64,000 nucleotides of DNA from Myxococcus eversor (GCF_010894455.1 NZ_JAAIXY010000006.1:372001-436000); one strand, 5' to 3'. Shown: positions 49,306-58,192, numbered from the stretch's first letter. Notes: generated from the sequence alone by a model not told the origin. Numbers and translations: made by a program.

Positions 49306-50289
49306 TCAAAATGTCTCGAGGAAGGTCTTCATCTCGCGCAGCACCTCGTCATGGTTGGTGAGCCAGACGTAGTGCCGCGCGTGCTCGAGCTTGATTCCCT
49401 TCCAGTTCGGCATGCTCATCACGCTCAGCATTTCGGCGTCCCGCTGGAGCGCCCTGGCGCTCAGGGTCCTCAACTTCTCCTGCACGGGAAGGTCCATTTG
49501 GGAGAAGCCTGGGAGGTCCTCCGGCCGCCCGGACCGAGGCTGATCCACGTAGAGGAAGAGCACGGCCGCCGTCACGGCCGCGAAGTCCACCTTCGAGAAA
49601 CCCCTCATCACCCGTGCCTCCGCGTGCGGCCACCTGCGGGCGCGCAGGTAGTGCCCGGTCTTCGGATCGAACTCGTTCGCCTCGTCGATCTCGTGCGCGG
49701 GGAACGCTCCTCCGACGTCACGCGCGAGCGCGGCGGCGAGCGCGGCGCGTGAGGCCACGTCCTCGGGAGCGGGCTCGCTCGGAGGAGGCATGGGCAGGAC
49801 CGAAAGGAGCTCCGCCAGCAGGTCACCGTTGGTCCTCACGTCCAGGTAGACCACCTTCTCCACGCGCTCCGGGTGATGGGTTGCCACCCAGGTGAGCTCT
49901 GGCCCAGCGGCGGAGTGGCCCACGAATGACGCCTTCGCGATTCCCAGCCCCTCCAGCACCCGGACGACGTCCTCGCCCAGGGTGGCGGTGTCGTAGCCCT
50001 GCTCGGGCCAGTTCGACGAGCCAAACCCCCGGCGGGTGACGGCGTAGACGTGATGGGCTGCGGTGAACTCCGGCGCGAAGGTGTCGAACACGTGGCCCGT
50101 GTTGCCCAGACCCGACAGGAAGACGAGCGCGGGTCCCTGGCCTCCGAAGTCGAGCAGTTCGAGCTCAACCCCCTCGGCCACCTTCACCCGCTTCACCTGA
50201 TGCAACGCGCTGGAGTCGGCAGAAGCCGGGACGGACTTCGTCGTCACACAGGCGAACAGCGGCAAGCAGAGGAGGAGGAGTCTTCGCAT
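49306..50289 (-). CDS. alpha/beta-hydrolase lipoprotein
   Basis: A 327-residue protein with a lipoprotein signal (MRRLLLLCLPLFAC, acylated Cys14). The alpha/beta-hydrolase fold is clear: LVFLSGLGNTGHVFDTF (oxyanion hole), nucleophile S126 in VGHSAAG, acid probably D in FLYVDQPRSG, and base H in WLTNHDEV near the C-terminus. It is secreted to the periplasm or outer membrane and likely hydrolyses an ester or related bond; substrate unknown. It is bracketed by two IS66 remnants in the same orientation. ATG at 50289 is preferred over a TTG at 50301 as it gives the proper signal. Confidence 0.82.
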   Translation of the reverse strand: MRRLLLLCLPLFACVTTKSVPASADSSALHQVKRVKVAEGVELELLDFGGQGPALVFLSGLGNTGHVFDTFAPEFTAAHHVYAVTRRGFGSSNWPEQGYDTATLGEDVVRVLEGLGIAKASFVGHSAAGPELTWVATHHPERVEKVVYLDVRTNGDLLAELLSVLPMPPPSEPAPEDVASRAALAAALARDVGGAFPAHEIDEANEFDPKTGHYLRARRWPHAEARVMRGFSKVDFAAVTAAVLFLYVDQPRSGRPEDLPGFSQMDLPVQEKLRTLSARALQRDAEMLSVMSMPNWKGIKLEHARHYVWLTNHDEVLREMKTFLETF

Positions 50290-50337
50290 GGACTGACTCA
50301 ACTACAGGAGTGCGGAGACCACCAGGGAAGCCCATGG

Positions 50338-50420
50338 GTAACAGCTCGCCGCGCCCCATCTGGACGGGGCGTGGATGAGCCCCCGCGCGGCTTCGATGGG
50401 CGCGGTGGTGTCAGTCGGAG
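50338..50420. repeat. direct repeat, copy 2 (IS66 end)
   Basis: Second copy of the 83-base segment seen at 48928-49010, same orientation, starting GTAACAGCTCGCCGCGCCC. Its last bases encode the terminal Ser-Asp-stop (stop at 50411-50413) of the IS66 remnant that follows. Confidence 0.75.
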
Positions 50421-51040
50421 AGGAAGACGGTCAGCCCACTCCACAGCTCCAGCATGGACTCGAGCGCCTTGCGCAGAGCACTGCCTGGCAGCGAGCGCTG
50501 GGCCAGCGCCCACTCGCGGATGGCAGCCACCAGCGGAGCGGTCTTCTCCTGTCGCACCGCGAGCCGTTGCGCCAGTGCCGCGGCCTGTTGCTCCCCTGCA
50601 GTACGTGCGGTTGTGGCAGGTCGGCCTCAATAGCATACAGCTGGCCAATGAGCGACAGCACCTCGGCGCGCACGGGGGCCACTCTCTCGGCCTCCACGAA
50701 TTTGCGTCGCACGTGGGCCCAGACGAAGTGGCGCTCCACCACGCTCACCTCCTGGCTGTCCTCCGTCTGTCCCGCCCACTCCTTCAACGCACCGCCGCAC
50801 AGGCCGCACACCTTGTCCGCCTCGTCCAGGGGGAGCACCACCTCCTGCACGGGCAGCTGCGGCTGGGCACGCGGCCCGTGCCCGCGCTGCTTGCGTGCGC
50901 TCGCCGGCGGTGTCGCTTCCACTGCTGGCTTTCGCTTCTCGCTGGAGGCGCCGAAGAGGCGCTGCTGCATGAGCGCCAGTTGCTCCGCGAGCTGGGTGAG
51001 CGCCCTTCCCAGTTGGAAGACCTGGAGGGTTGAGGTGCAT
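50411..51040 (-). pseudogene. IS66-family transposase, internally deleted and frameshifted
   Basis: Read on the minus strand, the N-terminal part LAEQLALMQQRLFGASSEKR and the zinc-finger region VCGLCGGALKEW are recognisable as IS66 TnpC. After VVERHFV the frame jumps straight to the DDE-domain segment WAHVRRKFVEAE near 50715, so a central block is missing. A frameshift near 50600 separates it from QQAAALAQRLAVRQEKTAPL and later SALRKALESMLELWSG. After LTVFL the sequence jumps to the last two codons. At least two deletions and a frameshift make it inactive. Confidence 0.8.
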
Positions 51041-51077
51041 CGTGCCCGGGATGGTCCCGGGCACAGGGGTTCCACGC

Positions 51078-51497
51078 TCAATCGCCGCAGGACAGCTTCA
51101 GCTTCTCCACGGACGCCTTCTTGCCCTCCTTCGTCAGGGTGAGCTTCAGCGTCTTGCTCGTGAGCATCACGACCTCGGCGGTGAACGTCCCGGTGGCGTC
51201 GGCGTACTGGATGCTATCGCCCTTCTTCTCGAGACCGGACAGGTTGGTGTCCGCCTTGCTCGGCTTGAGTTCGACGACCTTTTCATCCACTCGCACCACG
51301 GCCTGTTGGAGGTCATCGAGCAGATAGACCACACTCCCCTTCCCCAACGTGCAGCCAGCACCCGCGTGGTCCGACAAGTCCTGTTCCGTGAGAGGCTTTA
51401 CCGCGAGCCCCGGACCAGCGGCCTTACCTTCGGCCAGCGCAGCCCCTCCGAACGCCGCCAACGACAACACCACCAGACGCGCAATCAGGTTCCGCAT
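51078..51497 (-). CDS. small exported protein of unknown function
   Basis: A 139-residue protein with a signal peptide (MRNLIARLVVLSLAAFGGAALA, cleaved near residue 22). The mature part is beta-rich and contains two Cys (CTLGKG and the terminal SCGD), so a disulfide is likely. I do not recognise the family. The ATG at 51497 has GGGAG seven bases upstream. It is a stand-alone gene next to the IS66 remnant and divergent from the GST gene; no function is suggested by context. Confidence 0.7.
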   Translation of the reverse strand: MRNLIARLVVLSLAAFGGAALAEGKAAGPGLAVKPLTEQDLSDHAGAGCTLGKGSVVYLLDDLQQAVVRVDEKVVELKPSKADTNLSGLEKKGDSIQYADATGTFTAEVVMLTSKTLKLTLTKEGKKASVEKLKLSCGD

Positions 51498-51792
51498 GAT
51501 GTCTCCCAGAGTCAATGCCCCTCGCGTCACCGGAGAGCGGCGCTCGACGGGCCGCGACATCATGCGCCGAGCGAATCGCAGGCTCAATCCATCGCGCAGC
51601 CCGGTGGCCGGCACCCGCTGCGGGGAGCCGCGAGCACCCGGCCGCCCGGAGCATGGACTGAGGGCGATGCTCGACGCGCCGGAACGGCCTCGGTGCGCCA
51701 TGCGCCGTGGGGCGTCAGCCGTGTGCGACACCTTGCACCCGCTGGCGACAGGCGGCATGTTCATCGTCCCTTGAGCAATCCTGGAGCGGGAC

Positions 51793-52446
51793 ATGACCAT
51801 CACCATCACCGCCTTTGAACGCTCGCCTGATCGCGGCAACGGACTGGCGCGGGACATGAGGGTGCGCTGGGCGCTGGAAGAGGTGGGCCAGCCCTACGAA
51901 GTCCGTCTGCTGTCGTTCGATGCGATGAAGGAGCCAGCGCACAAGGCGCTGCATCCGTTCGGTCAGATTCCGACCTATGAGGAGGGAGAGCTCGCCCTGT
52001 TCGAGTCCGGCGCGATTGTCTTCCACATCGCGGAGCGCCATGCCGGCCTGCTGCCGGAAGATTCGAATGGCCGTGCGCGCGCAATCGCATGGATGTTCGC
52101 GGCGCTCAACACGGTCGAGCCGCCCATCTTCGACCGCAGTCTGGTGACGATTCTCGAGCGCGACCAGCCCTGGTACGAGCATCGCCTGCGCGCGCTGGAC
52201 GACACCATCCGGAAGCGGTTGGACGACCTCTCCGCGCGACTCGGCGACGCTGACTGGCTCGACGGCGCCTTCAGCGCGGCCGACATTCTCATGGTGACGG
52301 TCCTGCGCAGGATACAGAGCTCGGGCATTCTCGAGGCGTATCCGAACCTCGCCGCCTATATCGCCCGAGCCGAAGCGCGGCCGGCCTACCAGCGTGCGTT
52401 CGCCGCGCAGCTCGCGGTGTTCAAAGCCGCCCCGAAGACCGCGTGA
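51793..52446 (+). CDS. glutathione S-transferase family protein
   Basis: A 217-residue GST. The N-terminal thioredoxin-like domain has the G-site FGQIPTYEEGELALFESGAIV with the conserved Glu-Ser (glutathione gamma-Glu contact), followed by an all-helical domain (about 90-210) ending in YPNLAAYIARAEARPAYQRA. There is no signal peptide. It should conjugate glutathione, or act as a stress-related thiol protein; substrate unknown. ATG follows GGAGCGGGAC. Confidence 0.9.
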   Translation: MTITITAFERSPDRGNGLARDMRVRWALEEVGQPYEVRLLSFDAMKEPAHKALHPFGQIPTYEEGELALFESGAIVFHIAERHAGLLPEDSNGRARAIAWMFAALNTVEPPIFDRSLVTILERDQPWYEHRLRALDDTIRKRLDDLSARLGDADWLDGAFSAADILMVTVLRRIQSSGILEAYPNLAAYIARAEARPAYQRAFAAQLAVFKAAPKTA

Positions 52447-52507
52447 CGGCGCGGGCTCGCGGCTTGGGAAAGCACCAGGCACGGCCACACCAGGAGGAGG
52501 CTGACGC

Positions 52508-53083
52508 GTGCACGAGTACGATTTGATCGCGGACTGGTATGCATCCCAGCGCTCAGGCGACATGGGCGTCCAGGAAGTGACCGCGCTCGCGGCCTCGCTC
52601 CCGGGCGGCGCCTCGGTTCTGGACGTCGGCTGCGGCACGGGATTGCCGCTGACGAGGGTGCTGATTGAGCACGGGTGCCAAGTGCTGGGCGTGGATAGCT
52701 CTCGCGAGCTGCTGGCGCGATTTCAAGCGAACTTCCCCCGCGTGCCGGTGCTCTGCGCGCCCATCCAGTCGTGTGAACTTCAGGCGCTAACGTTCCACGC
52801 CGCGATTGCGTGGGGAGTCTTGTTCCACCTGCGCCACGAAGAGCAGGAACAGGCGATCTCCAGAATCGCGAGGGCACTGAAGCCTGGCGCCGCGTTCCTC
52901 TTCACCTCGGGCGATACCCACGGCTCCATCGACGGCGAGCCGATGAACGGCGTTCCGTTCCGCTATCACTCGTACAGTGTCGACGGGTATCGCGAACTGC
53001 TGCGCACGCACGGGTTCACGCTGGAAGCGACGCATACGGACCCAGGTGGGAACTTCCACTACCTGTCGCGCAAGACTGGATGA
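52508..53083 (+). CDS. class I SAM-dependent methyltransferase
   Basis: A 191-residue methyltransferase with the SAM motif VLDVGCGTGLPLTRVL (about 38-53) and the acidic residue ending the second strand in VLGVDSSRELL. The C-terminal part (YRELLRTHGFTLEATHTDPGGNFHYLSRK) is typical of small-molecule methyltransferases. The start is GTG at 52508, seven bases after AGGAGGAGG. It follows the GST gene after 61 bases on the same strand, so co-transcription is plausible. Substrate unknown. Confidence 0.9.
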   Translation: MHEYDLIADWYASQRSGDMGVQEVTALAASLPGGASVLDVGCGTGLPLTRVLIEHGCQVLGVDSSRELLARFQANFPRVPVLCAPIQSCELQALTFHAAIAWGVLFHLRHEEQEQAISRIARALKPGAAFLFTSGDTHGSIDGEPMNGVPFRYHSYSVDGYRELLRTHGFTLEATHTDPGGNFHYLSRKTG

Positions 53084-53316
53084 GGCGGCTTCTCGCCAGT
53101 GAGAGGCCCCCGCTTCCGTGGCACTCCCGCGCTTCGTGTGGTTTCCCTCGGAGGCATCCGCGGACACGGCAGGCGGCCTGATTACCAGACGGGTGTCTCA
53201 GCAATCCGGTGCGGTACAGGCTGCTCAATTGTCTCTTTTCACACGCATGCCCAGTGCGCGGGAAGCCAAGCCGGAATTCAGGCTATTTCGGCTTTCGACA
53301 GGATAAACTCAAGGGC

Positions 53317-55572
53317 ATGAGAGAACCTTCCATCGCACGAGTGGCAGCTTGGAGTCTGGCCATCATGGGGGTGTTCAGCGGCGCTTGCGGGGACGCGCCA
53401 CAGGTCCCTCGCGATGAAGCACAGCCGACCCCGTCCTCCATGCCGGCGTCCCTGGCCCCGGTGGTCCCGCTCTTCGATTCCAGCACCCCGCTCGAGCCCG
53501 CGGTCGTGGTGGATACGCCGACGGCGCTCATCACCCGTCTCGGAGACCGGTCGCGAGATCGCCACGCGCGTGAAGCGCAGTTCCAGAGCTACGAGCACTA
53601 CCTGCCGCTGTATTTCGAATACCGCACCCACGGCATCGAAATCATCGACAGGGTCGCCAAGGGTGGCACCGACATCACCGTCAACGTCACCTCACTTCAT
53701 GCCTTGGACACGCCGGACTTCCGCGCGTTCTACCAAGGCCAGGCGGTGCTCTCTCAGTATTGGTTCAACGTGGACATGACGCAGGTGGACCCGCTGCACT
53801 ACACGGCCACCCTCAATTACAATGCGAAGGAGAACCGGCGGATCCAGGTGGGCGACCGCATGGAGATTGAATTCAGCCCCTTCATGCTCCCGCCCGTCGT
53901 GGGACGCGCCAACTATTACGGGACGGCGTTCCTCTACATCGTGGGCCAGGGCGGCATGGTGCCCTGGGAAGGAAAGGGCTCGAACCTGGACTCGTTTCCC
54001 CTGCCCCAGGCAGCCTGGCTGGGAGGACGCACGACGCTTGGCTACAGCTACTCAAACGAGCCGGTGCACCTGTTCAAGCAGCTGGCGACGAACATGGCGC
54101 CCGGGAACGCCCAGCCGTTCGTCGAGGGGCGGCGCCTGCATCACACCGACTTCGGCGATGGCTCCCACTCGGAGGCTGGCAACCCGAGCTTCACCGCGCA
54201 GCAGAACAAGCTCGGGCCCGCCTATATCGCGCGCACCTGCGTTGCCTGCCACATCAGCAATGGCCGCGCGCTTCCTCCCGACCCGGCGACGTCCGTGTAT
54301 GCCTTGCGGTTCTATGTGAATGACGCTCCCTGGGCCGACCTTCACTACCGGCTCAACGGAGGCTCCCAGCAGAGCTTCCGGATGGCGCATGACAGCTCCA
54401 ACGCGAACACCCATCTGGTCAACAACATCGCGGCGGGGACGGTCGTCCAGTATCACTTCACCATTGGCAACTCCGCGGGGGGACTGAGCACCACGTCCCC
54501 GGTGAGCTTCACGGTGGGCGGTGGTGGCCCCAGTGGAGGGAACCCCTATGGCCACGTCGTCCTCTCGCCTCCCCTCCGCTATACCGTCAGGGTGGGAGCG
54601 GTCGGCTCCGCCGTGACGGCGCATCCGGCACTGGGGTGGGTCCTTCAACCGCAGAGCACCACCGGGAGCCCCGAGGGCAACGTGAGCATCTCGGGTTGGA
54701 CGGTGACGAGTGGCACGTTCGGAGATGGCACGGGCTACCAGTTGCGGCGCCCCCTCTACGACTTCACGGGTCCCGTTCCCACGCACCATTCGGCCCGCAT
54801 CACGCCGCCCCTGGTCGGGTTGGGTCTGCTGGAGGCGCTCGATGAGGGCACGATTGCCAGCCTCGCCGATGCCAACGATGCCAATGGGGACGGCATCTCC
54901 GGGCGCATGCAGACGGTGGTGGATCCACAGACGGGCCAGCCGCGCACCGGGCGCTTCGGCTGGAAGGCGGGCAAGGCGAGGCTCCGGCATCAGGTCGCGA
55001 ACGCACTCAATGTCGACATGGGGGTCACCACCTCTGTCTTCCCCGTTCCGGATTGCGGCTCGGGGCAGACCTGTGCGGGTGCGAGCACTGAGTTGGCGGA
55101 TGCGGACCTGGACAGGATGGTGCGCTACATCGCCCTGCTCGGGGTCCCCGCGCGCCGCAACCTCGATGCCCCTCAAGCGATTCAGGGGGAAGGCCTCTTC
55201 AACAGCATGGGCTGTGCCCGGTGCCACGTCGCGACGTTGACGACCAGCCCGTATCATCCGTACGCCGAGCTGCGCAGCCAGGTGATTCATCCCTACACCG
55301 ACATGCTGTTGCATGACATGGGACCAGGGCTGGCGGACAACCTCCCGGAAGAGGGGGCCACGGGAGCGGAGTGGCGCACGCCACCTCTCTGGGGCATTGG
55401 CTTGACGGTCGGCATCAGCGGCGGGGAGGCCTATCTGCATGACGGTCGCGCGCGCAGCCTCTCCGAGGCCATCCTGTGGCACGGTGGGGAGGCCGAGTCC
55501 TCCAAGGAGGCGTTCCGTACTCTGAGCGGCTCCCAGCGGACGGCATTGCTCGCGTTCTTGCAGTCTCTCTGA
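53317..55572 (+). CDS. di-heme oxidoreductase (DUF1111-type) lipoprotein with inserted beta domain
   Basis: A 751-residue exported c-type cytochrome. The signal ends in SGACG (lipobox-like Cys near residue 21). Two heme c sites are visible: C308-VAC-H312 and C633-ARC-H637. The C-terminal half has the family pattern PPLVGLGLLEALDEGTIASL, RFGWKAGKARLRHQ and DGRARSLSEAILWHGGEA. An extra domain (about 328-406) sits between the two heme regions: WADLHYRLNGGSQQSFRM followed by AGTVVQYHFTIG resembles the carbohydrate-binding CBM56 type that binds beta-1,3-glucan. The protein is longer than simple DUF1111 members (about 450-500). It probably performs electron transfer or peroxidase-like chemistry at the surface. 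Confidence 0.8.
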   Translation: MREPSIARVAAWSLAIMGVFSGACGDAPQVPRDEAQPTPSSMPASLAPVVPLFDSSTPLEPAVVVDTPTALITRLGDRSRDRHAREAQFQSYEHYLPLYFEYRTHGIEIIDRVAKGGTDITVNVTSLHALDTPDFRAFYQGQAVLSQYWFNVDMTQVDPLHYTATLNYNAKENRRIQVGDRMEIEFSPFMLPPVVGRANYYGTAFLYIVGQGGMVPWEGKGSNLDSFPLPQAAWLGGRTTLGYSYSNEPVHLFKQLATNMAPGNAQPFVEGRRLHHTDFGDGSHSEAGNPSFTAQQNKLGPAYIARTCVACHISNGRALPPDPATSVYALRFYVNDAPWADLHYRLNGGSQQSFRMAHDSSNANTHLVNNIAAGTVVQYHFTIGNSAGGLSTTSPVSFTVGGGGPSGGNPYGHVVLSPPLRYTVRVGAVGSAVTAHPALGWVLQPQSTTGSPEGNVSISGWTVTSGTFGDGTGYQLRRPLYDFTGPVPTHHSARITPPLVGLGLLEALDEGTIASLADANDANGDGISGRMQTVVDPQTGQPRTGRFGWKAGKARLRHQVANALNVDMGVTTSVFPVPDCGSGQTCAGASTELADADLDRMVRYIALLGVPARRNLDAPQAIQGEGLFNSMGCARCHVATLTTSPYHPYAELRSQVIHPYTDMLLHDMGPGLADNLPEEGATGAEWRTPPLWGIGLTVGISGGEAYLHDGRARSLSEAILWHGGEAESSKEAFRTLSGSQRTALLAFLQSL

Positions 55573-56224
55573 GTGGATGAGATGGGGCGCCCGGTTCGGC
55601 CGGGCGCTGCTCCTGGCACGGCCCTGAATCCGCAAGCCTTGAAGTGGATGGTGAAGGCGGACGCCGGAACGTCCACGCGGTGCTTGGGCCTGGATGATTC
55701 TCCCTGCCTCGCCTGCACGGAATGTCGACGACCGTGCGCGCCTCGCTCACTCGCATTGGCGCACTGCCGAATGTGGCCTTGACGGACCCATGACCTAGTG
55801 ACCGGGTTCAGGGTGGGCACACTTGAACTCCTCCGTGTAGCGACGCTGCCGCTGTCGCGGCTTCTTCTCTCCCATCATGTCGGACACCGTACCTGCCTCT
55901 TCCTCGGCGTCCACTGAAGCGGATCAAGTCCACTCTGCTCAAGCATGCGAAGTGTTGGCCCCGGTGCGACAAGTTCCGCTAGAGCGCATAGGAATGTTGA
56001 CCGTCAACCAGACAACCACCCCGCAAATGCCCGAGGCAGGGGCGTACAGCACAACAAGTTCCCCCGTCGCAGAGGCTATTCCGGCGCGAGGGAGAGCAGG
56101 CTCTCTCTAGAGTCTGGCGTTCCTCGAACAGTTAGCCGTTGCACGCGTGGCGAGAGGGACGTCGTTCCGCCGAGATGTCTCCACAGTCTCACGCGCGTGG
56201 AAGAAGCGCATGCAAGGAGTATCC
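55573..56224. other. gene-poor stretch with an IS3 scrap
   Basis: About 650 bases without an intact gene. The only recognisable item is a 30-residue N-terminal scrap of an IS3-type orfA (55795-55887, minus strand, separate entry). The remainder shows short frames of mixed composition and lower GC than the surrounding core, consistent with decayed insertion sequence. The end of the stretch carries the promoter and AAGGAG ribosome site of the FG-GAP lipoprotein gene. Confidence 0.45.
55795..55887 (-). pseudogene. IS3-family orfA N-terminal scrap
   Basis: From a GTG at 55887 the minus strand reads VSDMMGEKKPRQR and then QRRYTEEFK before diverging and stopping at 55795. KPRQRRYTEEFK is the typical opening of IS3/IS911 orfA helix-turn-helix proteins. 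Only about 20 family-like codons remain, so this is a decayed piece. Confidence 0.5.
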
Positions 56225-56779
56225 ATGTTTATGAGAGGTGTCGTACTCGCGGTGGGATGCATTGCCCTTGTGTCCGGGTGCGCCGAGCCACCCGATGAGC
56301 CACCGGAGTTCGAAGGCAACGTCTACGTCGGTCGGGATGCCGAGGTGTCCCTGGTTGCGACGCACGAAATGATTGAAGCTGGCGGCATCACCGAGGCGCT
56401 GTACACGACTTCCTTCGCCACGCGATTCCAGTACCAGGGCGATTTCGGCTGGTGGGGCAGCAACGGCGGTTACAGCGCTGATGCCGTCACGGGCCGCATG
56501 GTCAGCGGCGACTTCAATGGCGATGGCCGTGACGATATCGCCCAGCTCTACAAGTACGGCGCCTTCTCGAGCCGGGTGCATGTCCTGCTCTCGACCGGGA
56601 CCTCGTTCCAGTACCAGGGCGATTTCGGCTGGTGGGGCAGTAACGGCGGTTACAGCCCTGACGCCGTCACGGGCCGCATGGTCAGCGGCGACTTCAATGG
56701 CGATGGCAGTGACGACATCGCCCTGCTCTACAAGTACGACCCTAGTTGGAGCCGCGTCCACGTGCTTCTGGCAAGGTAG
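56225..56779 (+). CDS. small FG-GAP/VCBS-repeat lipoprotein
   Basis: A 184-residue lipoprotein (MFMRGVVLAVGCIALVSGC, acylated Cys19). The body holds two tandem copies of a 60-residue unit (FQYQGDFGWWGSNGGYS, then GRMVSGDFNGDG and SRVHVLL), each with the calcium-binding DFNGDGxDD of FG-GAP repeats. The usual seven-blade propeller is absent, as only two units exist, so the gene may be a truncated relic of a larger propeller protein. The ATG at 56225 has AAGGAG five bases upstream. Base composition is a little below the window average. Confidence 0.7.
   Translation: MFMRGVVLAVGCIALVSGCAEPPDEPPEFEGNVYVGRDAEVSLVATHEMIEAGGITEALYTTSFATRFQYQGDFGWWGSNGGYSADAVTGRMVSGDFNGDGRDDIAQLYKYGAFSSRVHVLLSTGTSFQYQGDFGWWGSNGGYSPDAVTGRMVSGDFNGDGSDDIALLYKYDPSWSRVHVLLAR
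56426..56779 (+). repeat. 180-base tandem duplication in the FG-GAP lipoprotein gene
   Basis: The segments 56426-56605 and 56606-56779 are nearly identical, with a period of exactly 180 bases, and code the two FG-GAP units. The near-identity at synonymous positions suggests recent duplication or gene conversion. Confidence 0.85.
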
Positions 56780-56825
56780 GTTGGAGTTGCTCCCGTCAAA
56801 TCGGACACGGTCAGGCCTCGCACGG

Positions 56826-57056
56826 TCAGTCCAGGCGCGATGGGATGGGCATGAGCGCGTCGAAGGGCTCGCCGTGGCCGAGCTGCCCGTCCTGGTTGTT
56901 GCCCCAGGCCCACACGTCACCGGCGGGAGTGACGGCGAGCATGTGGTCCTCTCCCACTGCGATGGAGCGCGCTCCCTGGTTCACTCCCTGGACGAGGACC
57001 GGGGCAGCGGCGCTGACCTGGAAACATCGCATCCGCCAGCGAATCCCTCGGGACAT
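56826..57056 (-). pseudogene. RCC1-repeat protein, C-terminal fragment
   Basis: The minus strand reads ARSIAVGEDHMLAVTPAGDV followed by WAWGNNQDGQLG, an unmistakable RCC1 (regulator of chromosome condensation) blade, ending in a stop at 56826. One blade and part of another remain. RCC1-repeat lipoproteins are common in myxobacteria and are normally seven-bladed, so this is a truncated relic. Confidence 0.65.
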
Positions 57057-57553
57057 GTGTCACCTCCGCTCGCGACTCTCGTCTTGAGGGTGTGACCGTG
57101 CTGTGACGACGAGGAGCGTAGCGCGATGTCCGTTCGATTCAGAACAGCTTCAGCTGCGCGGCGTGGAAGCGCAGCTCGGTGTTGCTGAACGCCTTGAGGT
57201 TGCCGGAGAAGCGGTTGCGTTCGATGCTGCTGGCCCACCCGCCTGCACCCTGGCCACACCGGGTGCGGTGCGCCGCAATCACTCACATTGCGTCTGTGAT
57301 CGACGCCCCAGGCCCGCCATCTTCGTTGGACGCCCACCCGCTGCTGGGGCCGCACGCGCATCGACCTGCAGTGGCGAGCATCTCGGTGCAGCGCCAAGGC
57401 AATCTTCCAGTGCCTGATGCAAGCCTTCGCAGGGATTCTGAACTCCACTGAACGCTCATTCCCCCTCTCTTTCTTGTGCATGAATCTACATGCATGCCGT
57501 GCTTCCTTGCGGTAGTCTTTGCCCCGCACCTTGCCGTCCTGAGGATTCCGCCT
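57057..57553. other. gene-poor stretch of decayed coding DNA
   Basis: Holds the upstream edge of the RCC1 fragment, then a minus-strand C-terminal scrap (stop at 57137) reading NRFSGNLKAFSNTELRFHAA, which I cannot place, and further broken frames. The promoter of the Cys-rich lipoprotein gene must lie at its right end. No intact gene, RNA or repeat is seen. Confidence 0.4.
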
Positions 57554-58192
57554 ATGACCAGATGTGCATTGCTGATTGCCGTTGTCGCTACCCAAATCGC
57601 CTGTGGCGTGGATACAGCGCCCAGTGAACTGCCTGCTGCGACGGAAGACTCCGAAACGATTGCTTCAACTGAGTCGGCGTTGTGGTCGTGCGGCCTCGGC
57701 TGCCCAGCCGGTTCTCATCCTACCGGGTATTCCTGCAGCTTCTCGTGCGGCTCCGACTGCGGATTTGGTAGCTCCAATCAAACCAATTGCGAGACGAACA
57801 GCGCCGGCGGGTTCATCCAGTGTGGCATCAGCTGTCCTGCTGGATATCACCCCAGCTATTATTCTTGTACGTTCTCGTGCGGCAGTAGCTGCGGCGCTGG
57901 CGCCGTCAACCAAGCCAGCTGCTCACCTAACAGCGGCATCTCTTTCACCACGTGTGGCCTTGGCTGCCCCACCGGATATCATCCCACCGGATATTCCTGC
58001 ACATCCTCGTGCGCCGCCGACTGCGGGTTCGGCGGCTCCAATCAAACCGACTGCGTGGTGAATAGCACAGCCTTCTCCCAGTGTGGGACGCGCTGCCCCA
58101 GCGGGTATGTTCTAGAATCTGCGTTTTGCAACTCCAGCTGTGGAAGCTGTCCCATTGGGTCGGCCAATGCGGTCCGTTGCAGGCAGCCCTGA
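57554..58192 (+). CDS. Cys-rich repeat lipoprotein
   Basis: A 212-residue lipoprotein (MTRCALLIAVVATQIAC, acylated Cys17) whose mature part has four tandem units of about 42 residues with the pattern CGxxCPxGYHPxxYSC, then SCGxxCGxGxxNQxxC. Some 25 cysteines in such regular spacing should form several disulfides per unit. The last unit is degenerate. I do not recognise a named family; similar Cys-rich repeat lipoproteins occur in myxobacteria. GC content is clearly lower than in flanking core genes, and it sits between decayed insertion sequences, so acquisition by transfer is possible. Confidence 0.7.
   Translation: MTRCALLIAVVATQIACGVDTAPSELPAATEDSETIASTESALWSCGLGCPAGSHPTGYSCSFSCGSDCGFGSSNQTNCETNSAGGFIQCGISCPAGYHPSYYSCTFSCGSSCGAGAVNQASCSPNSGISFTTCGLGCPTGYHPTGYSCTSSCAADCGFGGSNQTDCVVNSTAFSQCGTRCPSGYVLESAFCNSSCGSCPIGSANAVRCRQP

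Noticed and set aside
49155-49361. A plus-strand frame with a Cys-x2-Cys stretch (ALDVFACSKCG) as an IS91-type transposase
   Set aside because: Only about 15 codons look family-like, without any catalytic part, so I keep it as a remark and not as a feature.
53084-53316. A 62-codon frame before the di-heme oxidoreductase as a small gene
   Set aside because: No ribosome site, no hydrophobic or conserved pattern, and it overlaps the promoter region of the next gene.
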